From Rostrohypoxylon terebratum (lineage: Eukaryota > Ascomycota > Sordariomycetes > Xylariales > Hypoxylaceae): 64,000 nucleotides of DNA. Where the stretch lies: assembly GCA_022497145.1 (NCBI GenBank), contig MU385888.1, forward strand, positions 62,001 to 126,000. Reading direction: 5' to 3'. Shown here in pieces: positions 22,519-33,804 of the stretch. The translations under genes were made by a program, and so were the position numbers. Within the stretch, counting starts at the first letter, position 1. Each line of letters starts with the position of its first letter. The notes beneath the pieces were generated by a model that was not told the origin of the DNA, did not search any database, and saw only the letters and a program-made list of their open reading frames with translations.

Positions 22519-25386
22519 ATGGCAAACAATCCTATTGCTATGGACACCAGCCTGTCCAGCCTGAACTCCGCTGACAACGACACATCAGCCACTTCCAGTG
22601 CACATATCGACTCTCAACAGTCCAAATTCACTTCCGCCTCTACTTCCGTTACAGCATCCCCCATACAGTCGAGAGACCCGTCACCGTCACGTCCTTCCGT
22701 TAATACGGGAAGAACAAGCCGTACATCTACCTCATCCCCTGCAGCTGGTTCCCGCAAGAGTAGCCTTCAGAATTCTAGCCCCTCTAGAACTAGGCCCAAC
22801 GTCCGCACACCTTCCTCGACTACGCGACAACAACTCTCCTCCGCTACTACACCATCACTTCCACCACCGTCTACTTCGGGAACTGTATTGAGAGCTCCTG
22901 TTCCGCAGAAAGCTGCCCTCACATCTGAGGTATCGAAGGACGCACCTCGATGGCCTGTATCTCCTCGGCTGAAATCCCCACCCCCTAATATTGGCCGACC
23001 AGCAGGAGCAGATTTGTTGTCGAAGAACGAACTCGAAATTTCCGCCGTCAATGTTCGACGAGCTACACCTTCACCTAGCTTGGAATCCGCCTCCCAGTCT
23101 GCCTCCGAGAACGAGACAGAGGAGTCGCAATCGTCTTCGGGTATGAGAACTCCGGCTCGTGGGCCAAGTAATGGGTCCTCAACTCTTGAAACGGTCCAGG
23201 AAGTGAGCCAACCGAATACCCCGCGCCCAGGAATAGACATAGCTATCGAGAAGCTTGCCGAGACTGCCGCCGCTGAGTCATCTCCGCAGTCCAAGAGTTC
23301 TTGGTCCACGGTCAGGAAGGCCGAGTCCAGTCAGCATGGCACAAACAGTGAGAGCGGGAGCGATGGCGGAAACGCGAAGACGAACCCAAGGAGAACGAGT
23401 ACCACGGCCACACCTTCCCTTCATAGCAGGCAGTCAAGCACCGCGGTCAAATTCGGCGGGAAAGGTCCGACTTCTGGCGAGAGTTCCTCTCGGAACATGA
23501 CCGTGGAGACGGAGCAAATAAATAATCTTCAGGGAATTTCATTAGTCCCTAGCGTAAGAGGCCAAGGAGGAAACGGTAGTCTTCGAACGAAGCCAAGTTC
23601 GGAGACGATAAAACCGAAGAAAGACAAGAAGAAGCATACGAGAAAACCTGCTTCTGTTGCTTCGGGCAATGGTGAGGCACCCAACGATCCAAACTTCAAG
23701 CAACGACTCGTTTTGTCATACCAGACAGTCACATACCCCTGGCGGTTGTCGAGTAGACCATCATTCACAGAACAATTTTCAGAAAAACCGTCACTGTCAA
23801 TCTACGATCAAGGATCGTCATTCCAGTCCTACTTCAACAGATTTCATTACGCATACCAATACAAGGAATACTACACACCTTCACAGCCACCAAGCCGTAG
23901 TTGGCTTGCAAGCCTAACCACTATTTTGAATAAATCACTAACATTGCGGCGTCAAGCTTCCTCTAAAGCAGATATCTTCGAGGCCAAAGTTGCCAGCGCG
24001 GTCGAAGAGGCTAACTCTTCCGATTCAGACGAGACGTTCGTATACGATTCTAACCCTCCCGAATTAGCCGATCGTCCACGTCGCTACCACTCACGCACGC
24101 CGAGCGCGACTTCTATGGCTAGCCAGGCCGACCGAGGTGGAATGCGATCGCTGGGAGGCATGATGGAAACTGGACCTCCTGCTATCCCCGTGAAGAAGAA
24201 TATGAAATTCGTGAATACTACTTATACTAGCAGCGGAACTGATGGCCCTCTTGCAGACGACGATGGTCGAAGTACAACTAGGAGTAATGCCGGATCTGCG
24301 AGAGGGACCAGCCGCCATCACCATCACCCCGGCCGCTGGGGTCGGAACAACAGCAATACCCACACCTCTATATTCGACAATGAGTCACCCTTTCCTAGTT
24401 CGACTAAGTCAAAATTCTCGAGTAATAACTCGAGACAATCGTCCAACCCACCGAGCCCGCGATTTAATACAGGTCGAGGTTGGGCATCTGGCAAACGGCA
24501 AATGACATTACCTGGCACCTACGACATGGACGATACGACGACGGGTGCCGACGATGAGAGGACGCCTCTCTTGAATGGTGGGTCTCGATCTATCAGGTCT
24601 ACTCGAAGTCGACGAAACGTCCAGCCGAGAAACCTCGAGTCTCAGTCGTACCAGCGACGACGGTCGTTCGTTACCCGATTTGCCACCTGTTTGGTTCTCA
24701 CTACGATGCTACTGACGGTCCTTACGGGAGCGATCTCGTTCATGTTCGCCACGTCTCAGCCTCTCACTGACATCGAACTAGTCAAGATTGGTAACGTCTT
24801 GGCTAGCGAGCAGGAATTGATGATGGATATTACTGTCAAAGCTCATAATCCTAATGTCGTTGTTGTGATGGTAGACACTGCCGACTTGGAGATTTTTGCC
24901 AAATCTCCGCACGCTGGCACCGACTCTGAGTGGTGGCGGCACCCTAGCGGAGATGAATTTGGTGCTTTGGGCGATCCGAAGAACGACCCGCCGGTTATCA
25001 AATTACCGGGTGATCCCGACTACAACGATAAACCTGCCGAGGACAAGCCTCCTGAAGATAGTATGCCAAATATGCGACTTGGTAACGTCGTCGTATTCGA
25101 CAGCCCGTTGACTTACGAGGGAACATTCTTCCAGCGAGGCGTATCTACTTCCACCGGCTCGTTGCGCCTAAGCCGACCTGGTAATAGCACCGACAGCGGT
25201 ACCGAGAGATGGGAACGTATCATTGCGGACGAATTTACATTGATTGTCAAGGGAGTTCTCAAGTATTCGTTGCCTCTTAGTCAGAGGATCCGAAATGTGG
25301 CGATCTCGGGGAAGACGATTGTAAAACCGAATTCAGCGAATAATCCGTCTCTCCGGCCGAACGAGACCGAAATTGCGATACAATAG
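22519..25386 (+). CDS. VAC7: Vac7-like regulator of vacuolar PI(3,5)P2 synthesis
   Basis: The frame from ATG 22519 is open for 955 codons. The first two thirds are Ser/Thr/Pro-rich and disordered. One membrane helix lies at about residues 723-745 (FATCLVLTTMLLTVLTGAIS). After it comes the conserved Vac7 lumenal part: DIELVKIGNVLASEQELMMD, ITVKAHNPNVVVVMV and DLEIFAKSPHAGTDSEWW. Vac7 is a single-pass vacuolar membrane protein that activates the Fab1 PI3P 5-kinase complex (family knowledge). A stretch of 285 nt (23672-23956) looks like an intron: GTGAGG donor, CACTAACA branch site, CAAG acceptor, AT-richer than its flanks and not conserved-looking, yet it has no stop and keeps the frame. Splicing it joins ASGN to ASSKADIFEAKVASAVEEAN and gives 860 aa, which I think is the main product. 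Confidence 0.9.
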   Translation: MANNPIAMDTSLSSLNSADNDTSATSSAHIDSQQSKFTSASTSVTASPIQSRDPSPSRPSVNTGRTSRTSTSSPAAGSRKSSLQNSSPSRTRPNVRTPSSTTRQQLSSATTPSLPPPSTSGTVLRAPVPQKAALTSEVSKDAPRWPVSPRLKSPPPNIGRPAGADLLSKNELEISAVNVRRATPSPSLESASQSASENETEESQSSSGMRTPARGPSNGSSTLETVQEVSQPNTPRPGIDIAIEKLAETAAAESSPQSKSSWSTVRKAESSQHGTNSESGSDGGNAKTNPRRTSTTATPSLHSRQSSTAVKFGGKGPTSGESSSRNMTVETEQINNLQGISLVPSVRGQGGNGSLRTKPSSETIKPKKDKKKHTRKPASVASGNGEAPNDPNFKQRLVLSYQTVTYPWRLSSRPSFTEQFSEKPSLSIYDQGSSFQSYFNRFHYAYQYKEYYTPSQPPSRSWLASLTTILNKSLTLRRQASSKADIFEAKVASAVEEANSSDSDETFVYDSNPPELADRPRRYHSRTPSATSMASQADRGGMRSLGGMMETGPPAIPVKKNMKFVNTTYTSSGTDGPLADDDGRSTTRSNAGSARGTSRHHHHPGRWGRNNSNTHTSIFDNESPFPSSTKSKFSSNNSRQSSNPPSPRFNTGRGWASGKRQMTLPGTYDMDDTTTGADDERTPLLNGGSRSIRSTRSRRNVQPRNLESQSYQRRRSFVTRFATCLVLTTMLLTVLTGAISFMFATSQPLTDIELVKIGNVLASEQELMMDITVKAHNPNVVVVMVDTADLEIFAKSPHAGTDSEWWRHPSGDEFGALGDPKNDPPVIKLPGDPDYNDKPAEDKPPEDSMPNMRLGNVVVFDSPLTYEGTFFQRGVSTSTGSLRLSRPGNSTDSGTERWERIIADEFTLIVKGVLKYSLPLSQRIRNVAISGKTIVKPNSANNPSLRPNETEIAIQ
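23672..23956 (+). other. Probable in-frame, stop-free intron within VAC7
   Basis: Length 285 nt, divisible by three, with no stop codon. It is bounded by AATG|GTGAGG and GTCAAG|CTTCC, with CACTAAC about 18 nt before the 3' site. Retention would add 95 residues to the cytosolic disordered region. Confidence 0.6.
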
Positions 25387-27218
25387 TATCGACGACTTGG
25401 GCCACACCAGCCTACAACCCGCCCTATTTCATTTGTATTTTTTTTAAAACTTTGATTCTGTATATGGAGCGGAATAGCAGGCATAAAGCGGGAGCTAGGC
25501 GTTGGATCTTCGACCAGGGACATACGATGAGGCCGATAGCCTTAGGTTCCCAGGTATGGGATTGCATGAAACCGGTTGTCCTTTTTAGGAGTTATTTGAG
25601 ATTCCCGCAGTCCAGAAAGAGAATGATTCCATTACATTATTACTTCCACAGAACGAAGGGCATGCGGTACCAAAAGGTATCGAATAAAATATTCATTGCA
25701 TAGGATGGACGCACAAAAGAGAAATACCCCCAAGAAATCGAAACCTCAGTTTTAGAGGTCTACTCCCCCTCTTATTTAATCCCCTTCACATAAGAAATGG
25801 GACGGAGGGAACTATGTGTTTTTTTACCTTTAATTTTAACGAATATGGCATTAGACGCGGCGGCAACAGTACCACTACTATTGTTCTCTCGGCACCAGAT
25901 ACCCAAGCAGGAACGGGGACCGCATCTGTAATTGGCGCGGATTATGAAAGATACCGTAGAAGAAGCTTAACCTTCTAATATAATGAATGGCCTGTCGGTA
26001 ATGGCGGGTGGTGATAATGTATTGGGTGCTCTCATGTTTGTTCAGGTGTTGAGTGATCTTCAAGGGATCAGAAAAGGGCTTCAATATACTAGTAAGTTTG
26101 GTAAGCACTTTACTGCGATATTTACCTCTAGGTAAAATACTATGTAGGTAGGTAAGCTTAATACAGAGGCTATGTAAAGAGGCTGTCGTAGTCTATTCAT
26201 CGTTTGCTTAAGACTACCTACTAAACTAATACGACCTAGACTACATCTACGCAAGGAGTAAAGTCATCCGATGGCTATTTCAAAGCCTTCAATCGCGTCG
26301 CCTGAGATTGGGCAACTAGAGGGACTGGGGGCCAAATTCCACGTACGTAGTACGTACAAAGTCTTAAACGAAGGGTTACATCAGGCTGGAATCGTAAGCC
26401 CTACAGGCGGAGCGTCAACCCAGCTATTCCGGATCTGTACGGGCTCCCTAGCTCATCTGGACTGTCATGTGTTTCACGACATGTATATGGTGGGTAGGAT
26501 GTATCGATTACTGAGGCTGGCCCAAGTCGACGACCCCGTCATCTGTGATGAGACGAAGGGCGTATCTGGCGAAACACGAGATCGCAGATCCCTAGGCTTC
26601 TCTACGTTGTCTGGAGATGAAGAAACGCAGAGTTCGTGTGGTGTTGCAGCAGGGCAAGTCTTCGCATGAAGTATATCCTAGTAGGTAGGCGCCCGCCCGC
26701 ACGCTACGGTCCGCGCTTCGCCGCGAGGGTGCATGCGATTAGCCTCGATCAAATACCTACCTGGCTCTGAACCTGGAATCGCCCACACCCTCCTCGCCTG
26801 CGCTTCCCAGCCTGCCAGCCAACGCGCGGTCGATCGAACCGAACGGGTAGCTTTCCCCGCGGTTCGTCGAATGAAACGACATAATACATATTATTACATA
26901 TATTCAGATATAGGTCCTAGGACCTAGGTATATATTTGGTATACCATGAGCGATAACACAGCCACCGCTATATCATCGCTATACAAGGTCCCCGTAGGAC
27001 TGCTCCGTAGGCTGCTCGAGAGGCTGAAAGTGGTCAGTATTCGTTCTCTTAGCGGTATATATCTCTGCGGTTGTTCCCGTGAAACACATATTTGCTTTTT
27101 TTGAGAGAGGACCATTAATATATTGTACTATATCCACACCTACCTGCATCTAATTATACTGCTGTACCTTCATAGTACGTGGTTTACTAACGTAATCCAC
27201 AAACACCAGCCCATCCGA
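25387..27218. other. Intergenic, 1.8 kb
   Basis: This is the 3' flank of VAC7 and the 5' flank of the next gene. A 132-codon ATG frame at 26271-26669 has no recognisable features and is not called. A palindrome (TAGGTCCTAGGACCTAGGTA) lies at 26911-26930, and TAGGTAGGTA motifs lie at about 26140 and 26680. Confidence 0.5.
26911..26930. repeat. Palindrome TAGGTCCTAGGACCTAGGTA
   Basis: It contains the perfect palindrome TAGGTCCTAGGACCTA. Member of the dispersed palindrome family. Confidence 0.75.
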
Positions 27219-29011
27219 ATGGACCAGGCGAACCTCGCCGCGGCATGGCTTTCCTTCGGCGCCACGGCCGTCGGTCTCGGCGGCTTGATCTCCCAGGTTC
27301 GTCTTCCCCCATCCCATCCCCTCTCCCCTTCCCTTCCCTATCCCCTCTTCCCCGTCCTATCTCATAACTACCGACTAACTCCGAGCCACCCCCCGAAAGG
27401 CGAGCGCCATCAACGACCAGCTGGACCCGTACCACGCGAACCGCACGGCGGAGTACCTGGGGATCTGGTTCCAGCGGCAGCAGCGGTTCCCGTGGTGGCG
27501 CATCACGAAGCCGCCGCCGCTGGGGCCGGTCATCGCGGCGCGCATGGCGGACGGGTTCTGCGGCGTCAACGTGCTGCACATCGCGCGCATACCCGTCGTG
27601 TCGCCCGGGCGCGCGGGGTGGAGCACCGTGCTCGCCATGTTCAATCACGAGAAGCCGGTGCTGGGGCCCGGGATGAGCGGGTACGTGGGCGGGGATGTCG
27701 AGAAAGGGGCGGCGGTGGAAGTGGAAGTGGGAGTGGCAGTGGGAGTGGCAGTGGGAGGAGGGAGACCGCCGAAGAGCGCGGGCAGTGATGGTACGGATTT
27801 GGGGGAGGTGTTGGATGTGGGGCGGAGCGCGAGCTGGGCGACGTTGGAGCGGAGGTCGTTGAAGAGATACCAGTCGTACGCGTGCATTGTGATCTCGCGC
27901 ACGACGCTGATCACGATGTTGGTCGTGACGAACGGACGGCCTGTGTTCCAGTACAGCGACGCTACGGGGTTTCGCGCGGGATATGCGTCGTATTGCGGGC
28001 AGTGGTGTGAGTCTCCTTTCCCTTCCTCCCCTTTACCTTCTTAAAACATCATCTAACACCACCATCCTAGACATAACCTGGCCCATAGGCCAAGAAGCCA
28101 TCGTCAAGTTCGCCGCGCACGACAGCATCGGCGCCTCGGAGGTGTTCCCCCGCTCCTTCGCCCAACGCATCGACCGCTGCGGGCAGATCGTCTCCGGCGT
28201 CGTGTGCTCGCCCTCCTCCCCCTTCGCAGTCGGCTTCTGCGGCCGCAAGCCCCGCGGCGACTACCGGCTCGAGCACTCGCCCAAGGGGTTCCAAGGCGCG
28301 CACTCCGGCCGCCACCTCTTCAACATGATGGGCGGCAAGGCCTACGAGGTCGACTACCTCGACGCGCGGAAGCTCGACGACGCGGGTACCACCATTAATG
28401 TGTTGGGGAGCACGTATCCGCGCGGCTACTCGGCCGAAGTGCGCGATCGCGCCGTGCTCTTCGACCTACCCGGCAAAGAGGACGGCCGGCCCACCGTCCG
28501 CATGCTGGTCCCGCCGCACGAAGTCGGTGTTCTGAGACAGGCGCTCGATTGTCTGCCCTGGACCTCGCTGTCGTGGAGTATGCACCGCGGGCTCCGCGAC
28601 ATCCTGCTCGCGTTCGCCAAGCCGGTCATGGACGCGCATCGCGCGCGGCTGGCGGCTATCATCAGGAGCACTGTCGAGGAGCACCCGGACGTGTTCCGCG
28701 CGAGGGGCTGGGACGTCGGGTTCGTGAGGAATAATATGGGGTTCATGGGATCTAGTGCTGTTCTGGCCGGGCGAGGCAACTCGGGAGACTCGGTGAGGGT
28801 GGTGACTGATATCGTGGCTGCGTACGTGGGGGATTGGGAGATCTCCAAGTTGGATGAGGTCTTCTTCTGGAGGCGGGACGACTTGTGGGATATTGAGGAA
28901 TTGGACAAGGAGGCCGTGGTAGCGTTGACGAAATTGTTTGTGCTGGAGTGGAGTCAGGAGTTTGATTACCAGCTTTACCATTACTTACCTATATCACTCT
29001 ATTTTGGCTGA
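27219..29011 (+). CDS. Uncharacterised fungal protein with N-terminal membrane segment, 541 aa
   Basis: Three exons, 27219-27296, 27400-28006 and 28071-29011, join cleanly (phases 0 and 1; introns 103 and 64 nt with CTAAC branch sites). The N-terminus MDQANLAAAWLSFGATAVGL is a hydrophobic helix, probably a membrane anchor or signal-anchor. It is followed by QLDPYHANR and YLGIWFQRQQRFPWWRITKP, a pattern I recall from conserved uncharacterised proteins of filamentous ascomycetes; no function is known to me. A Gly/Val repeat encoded at about 27713-27752 interrupts the N-terminal third. The remainder is globular (FCGRKPRGDYRLEHSPKGF, NMMGGKAYEVDYL, TSLSWSMHRGLRDILLAFAK) and ends LPISLYFG. The coding sequence is strikingly GC-rich at third positions up to about 28.7 kb compared with neighbouring genes. 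Its 3' end faces the Prp1 gene 226 nt away. Confidence 0.85.
27713..27752. repeat. GTGGGA/GTGGCA tandem repeat in coding sequence
   Basis: Six-base units repeat imperfectly and encode a Val/Gly/Ala/Glu run in the 541-aa protein. This is a likely site of length variation between strains. Confidence 0.7.
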
Positions 29012-29237
29012 GGGCTTCAAGCGGTTTGGCAGCTTTGTGTTGGGATGCTCCGAGACGGAGTGCGATGACGATACGAACATAATTACGAGATCACATGGGT
29101 GGAATTTTGGCACACGTTTGGCAAAGCATAGATATCCCGATTCTGTTTTATCATTTTCCAATATCATTAATGTGTTTCGTCGATATCTTCCTCTAACTCA
29201 CTTTTCTAGCCTAGGTATCTTTTCTTAATATGGGCAC

Positions 29238-32124
29238 TTAATGAAGCTCGGTGGCTACAAGCTTCAAAATCTCATCCGTCTTCTTCTTCGCATTCTTCGG
29301 GTCTTTCGCGATAGCCTGCCAAGCCTCGCCGTGTCTCGGTTCCACACTAACGCACTTACTCACGACCTCTTCCCTCTTCTCATCCGTACCATGCTCCATC
29401 AGGAACTTGTAATACCAAGCCCAGCTGTCACCTAGATCCGGATCTCGGACTAACGCCTTCTCGAACCAGTTTTGCGCTTTCTCGAGCCTACGCTCGCCCC
29501 AGAATATGCGCGCTACAGCTGTTAGGAGCGTGGGATCGTTGTCTACTTCCTTGATGGCTTCGAGTGCACGGGGCTTGCGTTGCGGTCGTGTTGTCAGGTG
29601 CCATATCTTCTCGCTCCAGAGTATGCCCTGTTCGGGCTTCGGCACGTCACGGAGTGCCCGTTCCATGAGCGATTCGGCTTGCTTAGTATTCTGCGCTCTC
29701 CTTTCTACGCGGACCGACTCGCACCATAGTTCTGCGGACTTAGGTACAGCAAGGCGCGCGCGGTCGAGGACGGATCGGGCTTTGGGGAGTTGCCCAAGCT
29801 TCTCTTCTAAGCGGGAGTAGAGTAGCCAAAGAGGAACGGATTTCGGTACTGCCTTAACTCCGGTGCTGTAGGCTTCGCGGGCTTGCAGTGGCTTGCCTAG
29901 ATCCTCGTAAATCTGGCCTTTCATCATCCAGAGCTTAGCGGAGGCGGGGAAGAGCTGAAGAGCTTGTTGCACAAGGTCTAGGGCTGCATCGAGATCGTCC
30001 AATTGTCGTTCGAATGCAGCACTCTTCATCCAGACACGATCGGTTGGCGCTTCCTGGCGGGCTGTCTTGAGAAGACCTCGTGCCTGTTCGATCTGACCGT
30101 TCTCAGCTTCCAGTTTGACGGCTGCTAGCCAGATGTCTTCGTTGTTCGGGTTTTGCTTGAACGCTCTCGCCAGAACACGTCGTGCATTGTCGATCTCTCC
30201 GGCTTGCCACTTCTCCTTCGCAAGCATCATCCACAAAACTTCGCTACGAGGTACAGCGTTGACAGCCTTTTCTAGAACTTGCCATAGATCCTCTCTCGAG
30301 CCGTGAGTTCGCTCCAAATCTGCTGCAGCCAACCAAATCGTTTTGCTTGTAGGAAATACTCGGAGGGCGTATGCGTATATCGCCCTAGCTGTCTCGTACA
30401 TGCCGCGATTGGTACTGTCACGAGCATCGTCTAACCACGTGTCCTTGCGATCGTCATCCTCGTCCAGGCCATATCCGAGGGTTTCCCGAATGATAGCTCC
30501 GCAAGTAATAATAGCGCCTTCTTGTTCGCACTTCTCGGCTTCTGCAATCCATTGCTCTCGCTTTGGCATTGCGGACTCCTTGACAAGAACTTGCGCAGCA
30601 CGCTTCATGACGTTGACCTTTTCTCCTTGGCCAAGCTGCTCCTGTAGTCGCGCGGCTGCTATCCAAATTTCGTGAGAAGTTGGGATGTGTTTTCGCGCCT
30701 TGTTCAAAACTTTCTGTGCATTCTCTGGTGTTTCTAGTCTGGCCAAGGCAAGCCATAGATCTATCGATCCAGGAATCAATTCTGTAGCTTTAGCCAAGAG
30801 TAGCCTGGCATCATCTGGATCTTCTTCCAAATTAACTGCCTCCTTCCACAACGCCTCTGATTCGGGTATGTGATCTAAAGCGTGCCGTATGACTCGTTTC
30901 TTAGATCTGGGATCGTCTTCTAATTTCATCGCCTCAACCCAAAGCCGCACCGAACGATTGTTCTTCTGGATAGCTTGTGCGGCGATAATCTTGGCGTTGC
31001 GTCCCTCGTTAAGTCGAATATTCTCAAGCCAGACATCCTCGTTCTTGGGACAGTGTTCGCAACCTCGCGCTATTAAATTTCGAGCCGCTACTATTTTGCC
31101 AGCGAGCTCTTCGACACGAGCCGCAGCCACCCAACCAGGTCCATTGACTGGATTCGTTTTGGTAACGGATTCAAGTAGCTCTCTAACTCTGTTGATGTCG
31201 CCTACTTGTGCCGCGCTGTCTGGCAGTTGGGATTTCGCAAGACTCGTTAGGTAGCCCTTCGGATCGACGCTTGTAGCACTCCCCGATGTAGCTGTTCCAC
31301 TTTGCGAGGCTTGATCCAGCCTAACTTGAAGCACTTTGTCTCTGGCTTGTCCGATTTTCGCGAAGTTCGTCATCGTTCCATCTTGGGCGCTCGAACCGCC
31401 CGTCGATGCTCCGCCATCGTCCACCACGGTGGTCCCAAGCTCACCGGCGCTTCCTGCCGCGGCTAGCACGCTATCTGGAACAGCGTAGAAGCGTTGCTGC
31501 CTAGCTTGCTTGCTTCGTCTATTCTTTCCCGTGAGATCTCCAACTTCAGGTAGCGCGGCCCATTCTTCTTCGGTGACGCTTTCGAGTCCTCTCTTCAGGT
31601 CGGCGAACTGCTGTTGGATCTTGGGGTTTTTTCGTTCGTATTCTTCTTGCTCTGCTTTTTCGCGGGCTTCCCTATTCGTATAAAACAATCGTCGGTAATC
31701 TGTTCAAACTAACTTCGGGATGAACTGTGAACTAGCTGGGGAAAAGAGAGGAGATTTAAAGAGGAAGTACTAACCTTCTAGCTTTCCGTCGCTTATCCAT
31801 CTTCTCATCTATTTCCTTGTATATCCTGTCCGCCTCATCATCGTCTTTGTCGTAGACTCCGCCGGCGAAGAGACCGACTTCGTTATCCGGGTCTTGGTAT
31901 CGCTCATCGTTGTCATCCTCTTCATCTTTCTTGGTTGGTACTGCATCGGCAAATCCTAGTTGCAATGCTCGTTTCGCAAGCGCTTCCTTGATCTGATCGT
32001 CGGATGGACCGTCTCTTGCCGGACCCAAATCGGAGCGTGTGGTGAAGCCCGTAGCTCCACGCCCTAAACCTGCGACATAGTTCTCTGGCGCCGGTTGGCT
32101 TAAGAAATCACGTCGTCCAGTCAT
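29238..32124 (-). CDS. PRP1: Pre-mRNA splicing factor Prp1/Prp6 (U4/U6.U5 tri-snRNP)
   Basis: Two exons, 31775-32124 and 29238-31671, are joined in phase 2 across a 103-nt intron, giving 927 aa, close to yeast Prp6 and human PRPF6. The N-terminal PRP1 domain (about residues 5-165) is clear: RRDFLSQPAPENYVAGLGRG, TTRSDLGPAR, DPDNEVGLFAGGVYDKDDDE and KNPKIQQQFADLKRGLESV. From about residue 240 the protein is a long array of HAT/TPR-type helical repeats with repeated W-x-x-A/E patterns (LWVEAMKLE, LWKEAVNLEEDP, IWLAAVKLEAENG, LWLLYSRLEEKLG). Prp6-family proteins bridge U5 and U4/U6 in the tri-snRNP in the nucleus (family knowledge). The gene is divergent from DIM1 with 452 bp between starts. The gene name follows the fission yeast usage; PRP6 is the budding yeast name. 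Confidence 0.96.
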
Positions 32125-32576
32125 GATGATAGGTCGCGATCAAGACTAATTCGTAACGGTGTTTTTTCTGATTCGGGTTTCTATGAGAGGTTATGCGATA
32201 GGATAAATAATCGCATGATGGAAAGTGTGGCGTGAAACGTTCTCTTCGAGACTGGTGTTTGCTTAAAGTTGAAAGCTCAAAGACCACCCATAAAGAAAAG
32301 CAAAGCGCAGACTAAGGCGCGGACCAGGGCGCGATGAATTGCAGGGGTACCTAACTCAAAGTGACTGTTCAATTGGAAGTTGCAGGGATGCTTCTATCGA
32401 TAACGATAACAAGCCACCATTAGCCACAACACCAAAAAGTTTAGAAAAAGGTTACAAAGTTCCCAATTGCCATCGCATTGCCCCTCCACCCCTCTATAAT
32501 AAGAGTGCCCGGCACAACCTTTTACAAATTTGATACAACCAGGCCCACCGGGTAGATTCTACGGATAGGAGTAGGC
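32125..32576. promoter_or_regulatory. Divergent intergenic region of PRP1 and DIM1
   Basis: These 452 bp hold both 5' leaders and promoters. No motif stands out. Two RNA-processing genes share the region. Confidence 0.5.
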
Positions 32577-33804
32577 ATGGGCAAGGCAAAGACAGCCAAG
32601 CGCGGAGGCGCAAGTTCATCTCCCTACGAACGTCCGGCTAAGCACGCCGCCGCCGCCGCCAACAATGTGTTCAAGTTCAGCAAGGATTTCGGCCAGCATA
32701 TTCTCAAGAACCCGGGTATCGCAGAAACCATAGTAAACAAGGCATACCTGAAGCCTACAGACACTGTCCTCGAAGTCGGTCCCGGAACCGGAAACTTGAC
32801 TGTGAAGATCCTGGAGCAGGCCAAGAAAGTCATTGTAAGTTTGCACAATAGAAAAAGCATGTACCATATAATAGACTAATCTTATACGCGAACAGGCAGT
32901 AGAAATGGACCCCCGAATGGCCGCCGAAACAACGAAACGTGTGCAAGGCAAGCCAGAGCAGAAACGCCTCGACGTCCTCCTCGGCGACGTGATCAAGACG
33001 ACGCTCCCCCAATTCGACGTCTGCATCTCCAACACCCCCTACCAGATCTCCTCCCCCCTCGTCTTCAAGCTCCTGTCCCTCCCGAACCCCCCGCGCACTT
33101 GCGTCCTCATGTTCCAGCGCGAGTTCGCGCTGCGTCTTACGGCCCGCCCCGGCGACGCTCTGTACTGCCGTCTCTCGGTCAACGCGCAGTTCTGGGCGCG
33201 CATCACGCATGTCCTGAAAGTCGGCCGCAATAACTTCAGACCCCCGCCGCAGGTCGACTCTAGCGTGGTGCGTATAGAGCCGAAGCTCGGGTCCGACCGG
33301 CCGAATATCAGTTTTGTGGAGTGGGATGGCATGTTGCGAGTGTGCTTCAACCGAAGGAATAAGACGCTTCGGGCCTCGTGGTTGGGGAATAAGGAAGTGC
33401 TTGCTATGGTGGAACGGAATTACCGGTTATGGTGCGCTACGAATGATATCCCAGTCGATGATACGGTGGCGGATGAGGACGAGGAGGAAGGTGATGATAT
33501 GGAGATGGATGATAACGCGGCACCTGGTGCTGGAGATGATGAATGGGGCGGCATTATGGACGTTGACGGTGAGGACGATGATACGCCTTCGTTCTTTAAG
33601 GAGTTGAAGGCGGCTGGAAGCGAAGTGCCCAAGACGAAAAGCAAACGGAAGAAGACGAGAGTCGCCTTATTGGTGAAGGAGAAGGTTAGGAAGGTCCTCG
33701 AGGACGTGACCGAACTTGCTGACAAGAGAAGCGGGAAGTGTGATGAGAACGATTTCCTTCACCTTCTTGCGGCCTTCAATGCAGAGGGTATCCATTTCTC
33801 ATGA
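32577..33804 (+). CDS. DIM1: 18S rRNA dimethyladenosine transferase Dim1
   Basis: Two exons, 32577-32834 and 32896-33804, are joined in phase 0 across a 61-nt intron, giving 388 aa. Dim1 dimethylates the two adjacent adenines near the 3' end of 18S rRNA using SAM and is also needed for pre-rRNA processing in the nucleolus (family knowledge). Seen here: FSKDFGQHILKNPGI; SAM motif I LEVGPGTGN (E66-N73); motif AVEMDPRM; the KsgA/Dim1 catalytic loop NTPYQISSPL from N132; LMFQREFALRL; and the substrate-side stretch NFRPPPQVDSSVVRIEP. Compared with the roughly 318-aa yeast protein there is an acidic insertion in the C-terminal domain (about residues 285-335, rich in Asp/Glu), followed by a basic KSKRKKTR segment and then the usual FHLLAAFN-like end. 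Methyltransferase residues look intact. Confidence 0.95.

Noticed and set aside
26271..26669. 132-codon plus-strand ATG frame
   Set aside because: No recognisable motif, no splice context and composition like the surrounding intergenic DNA; could be chance.
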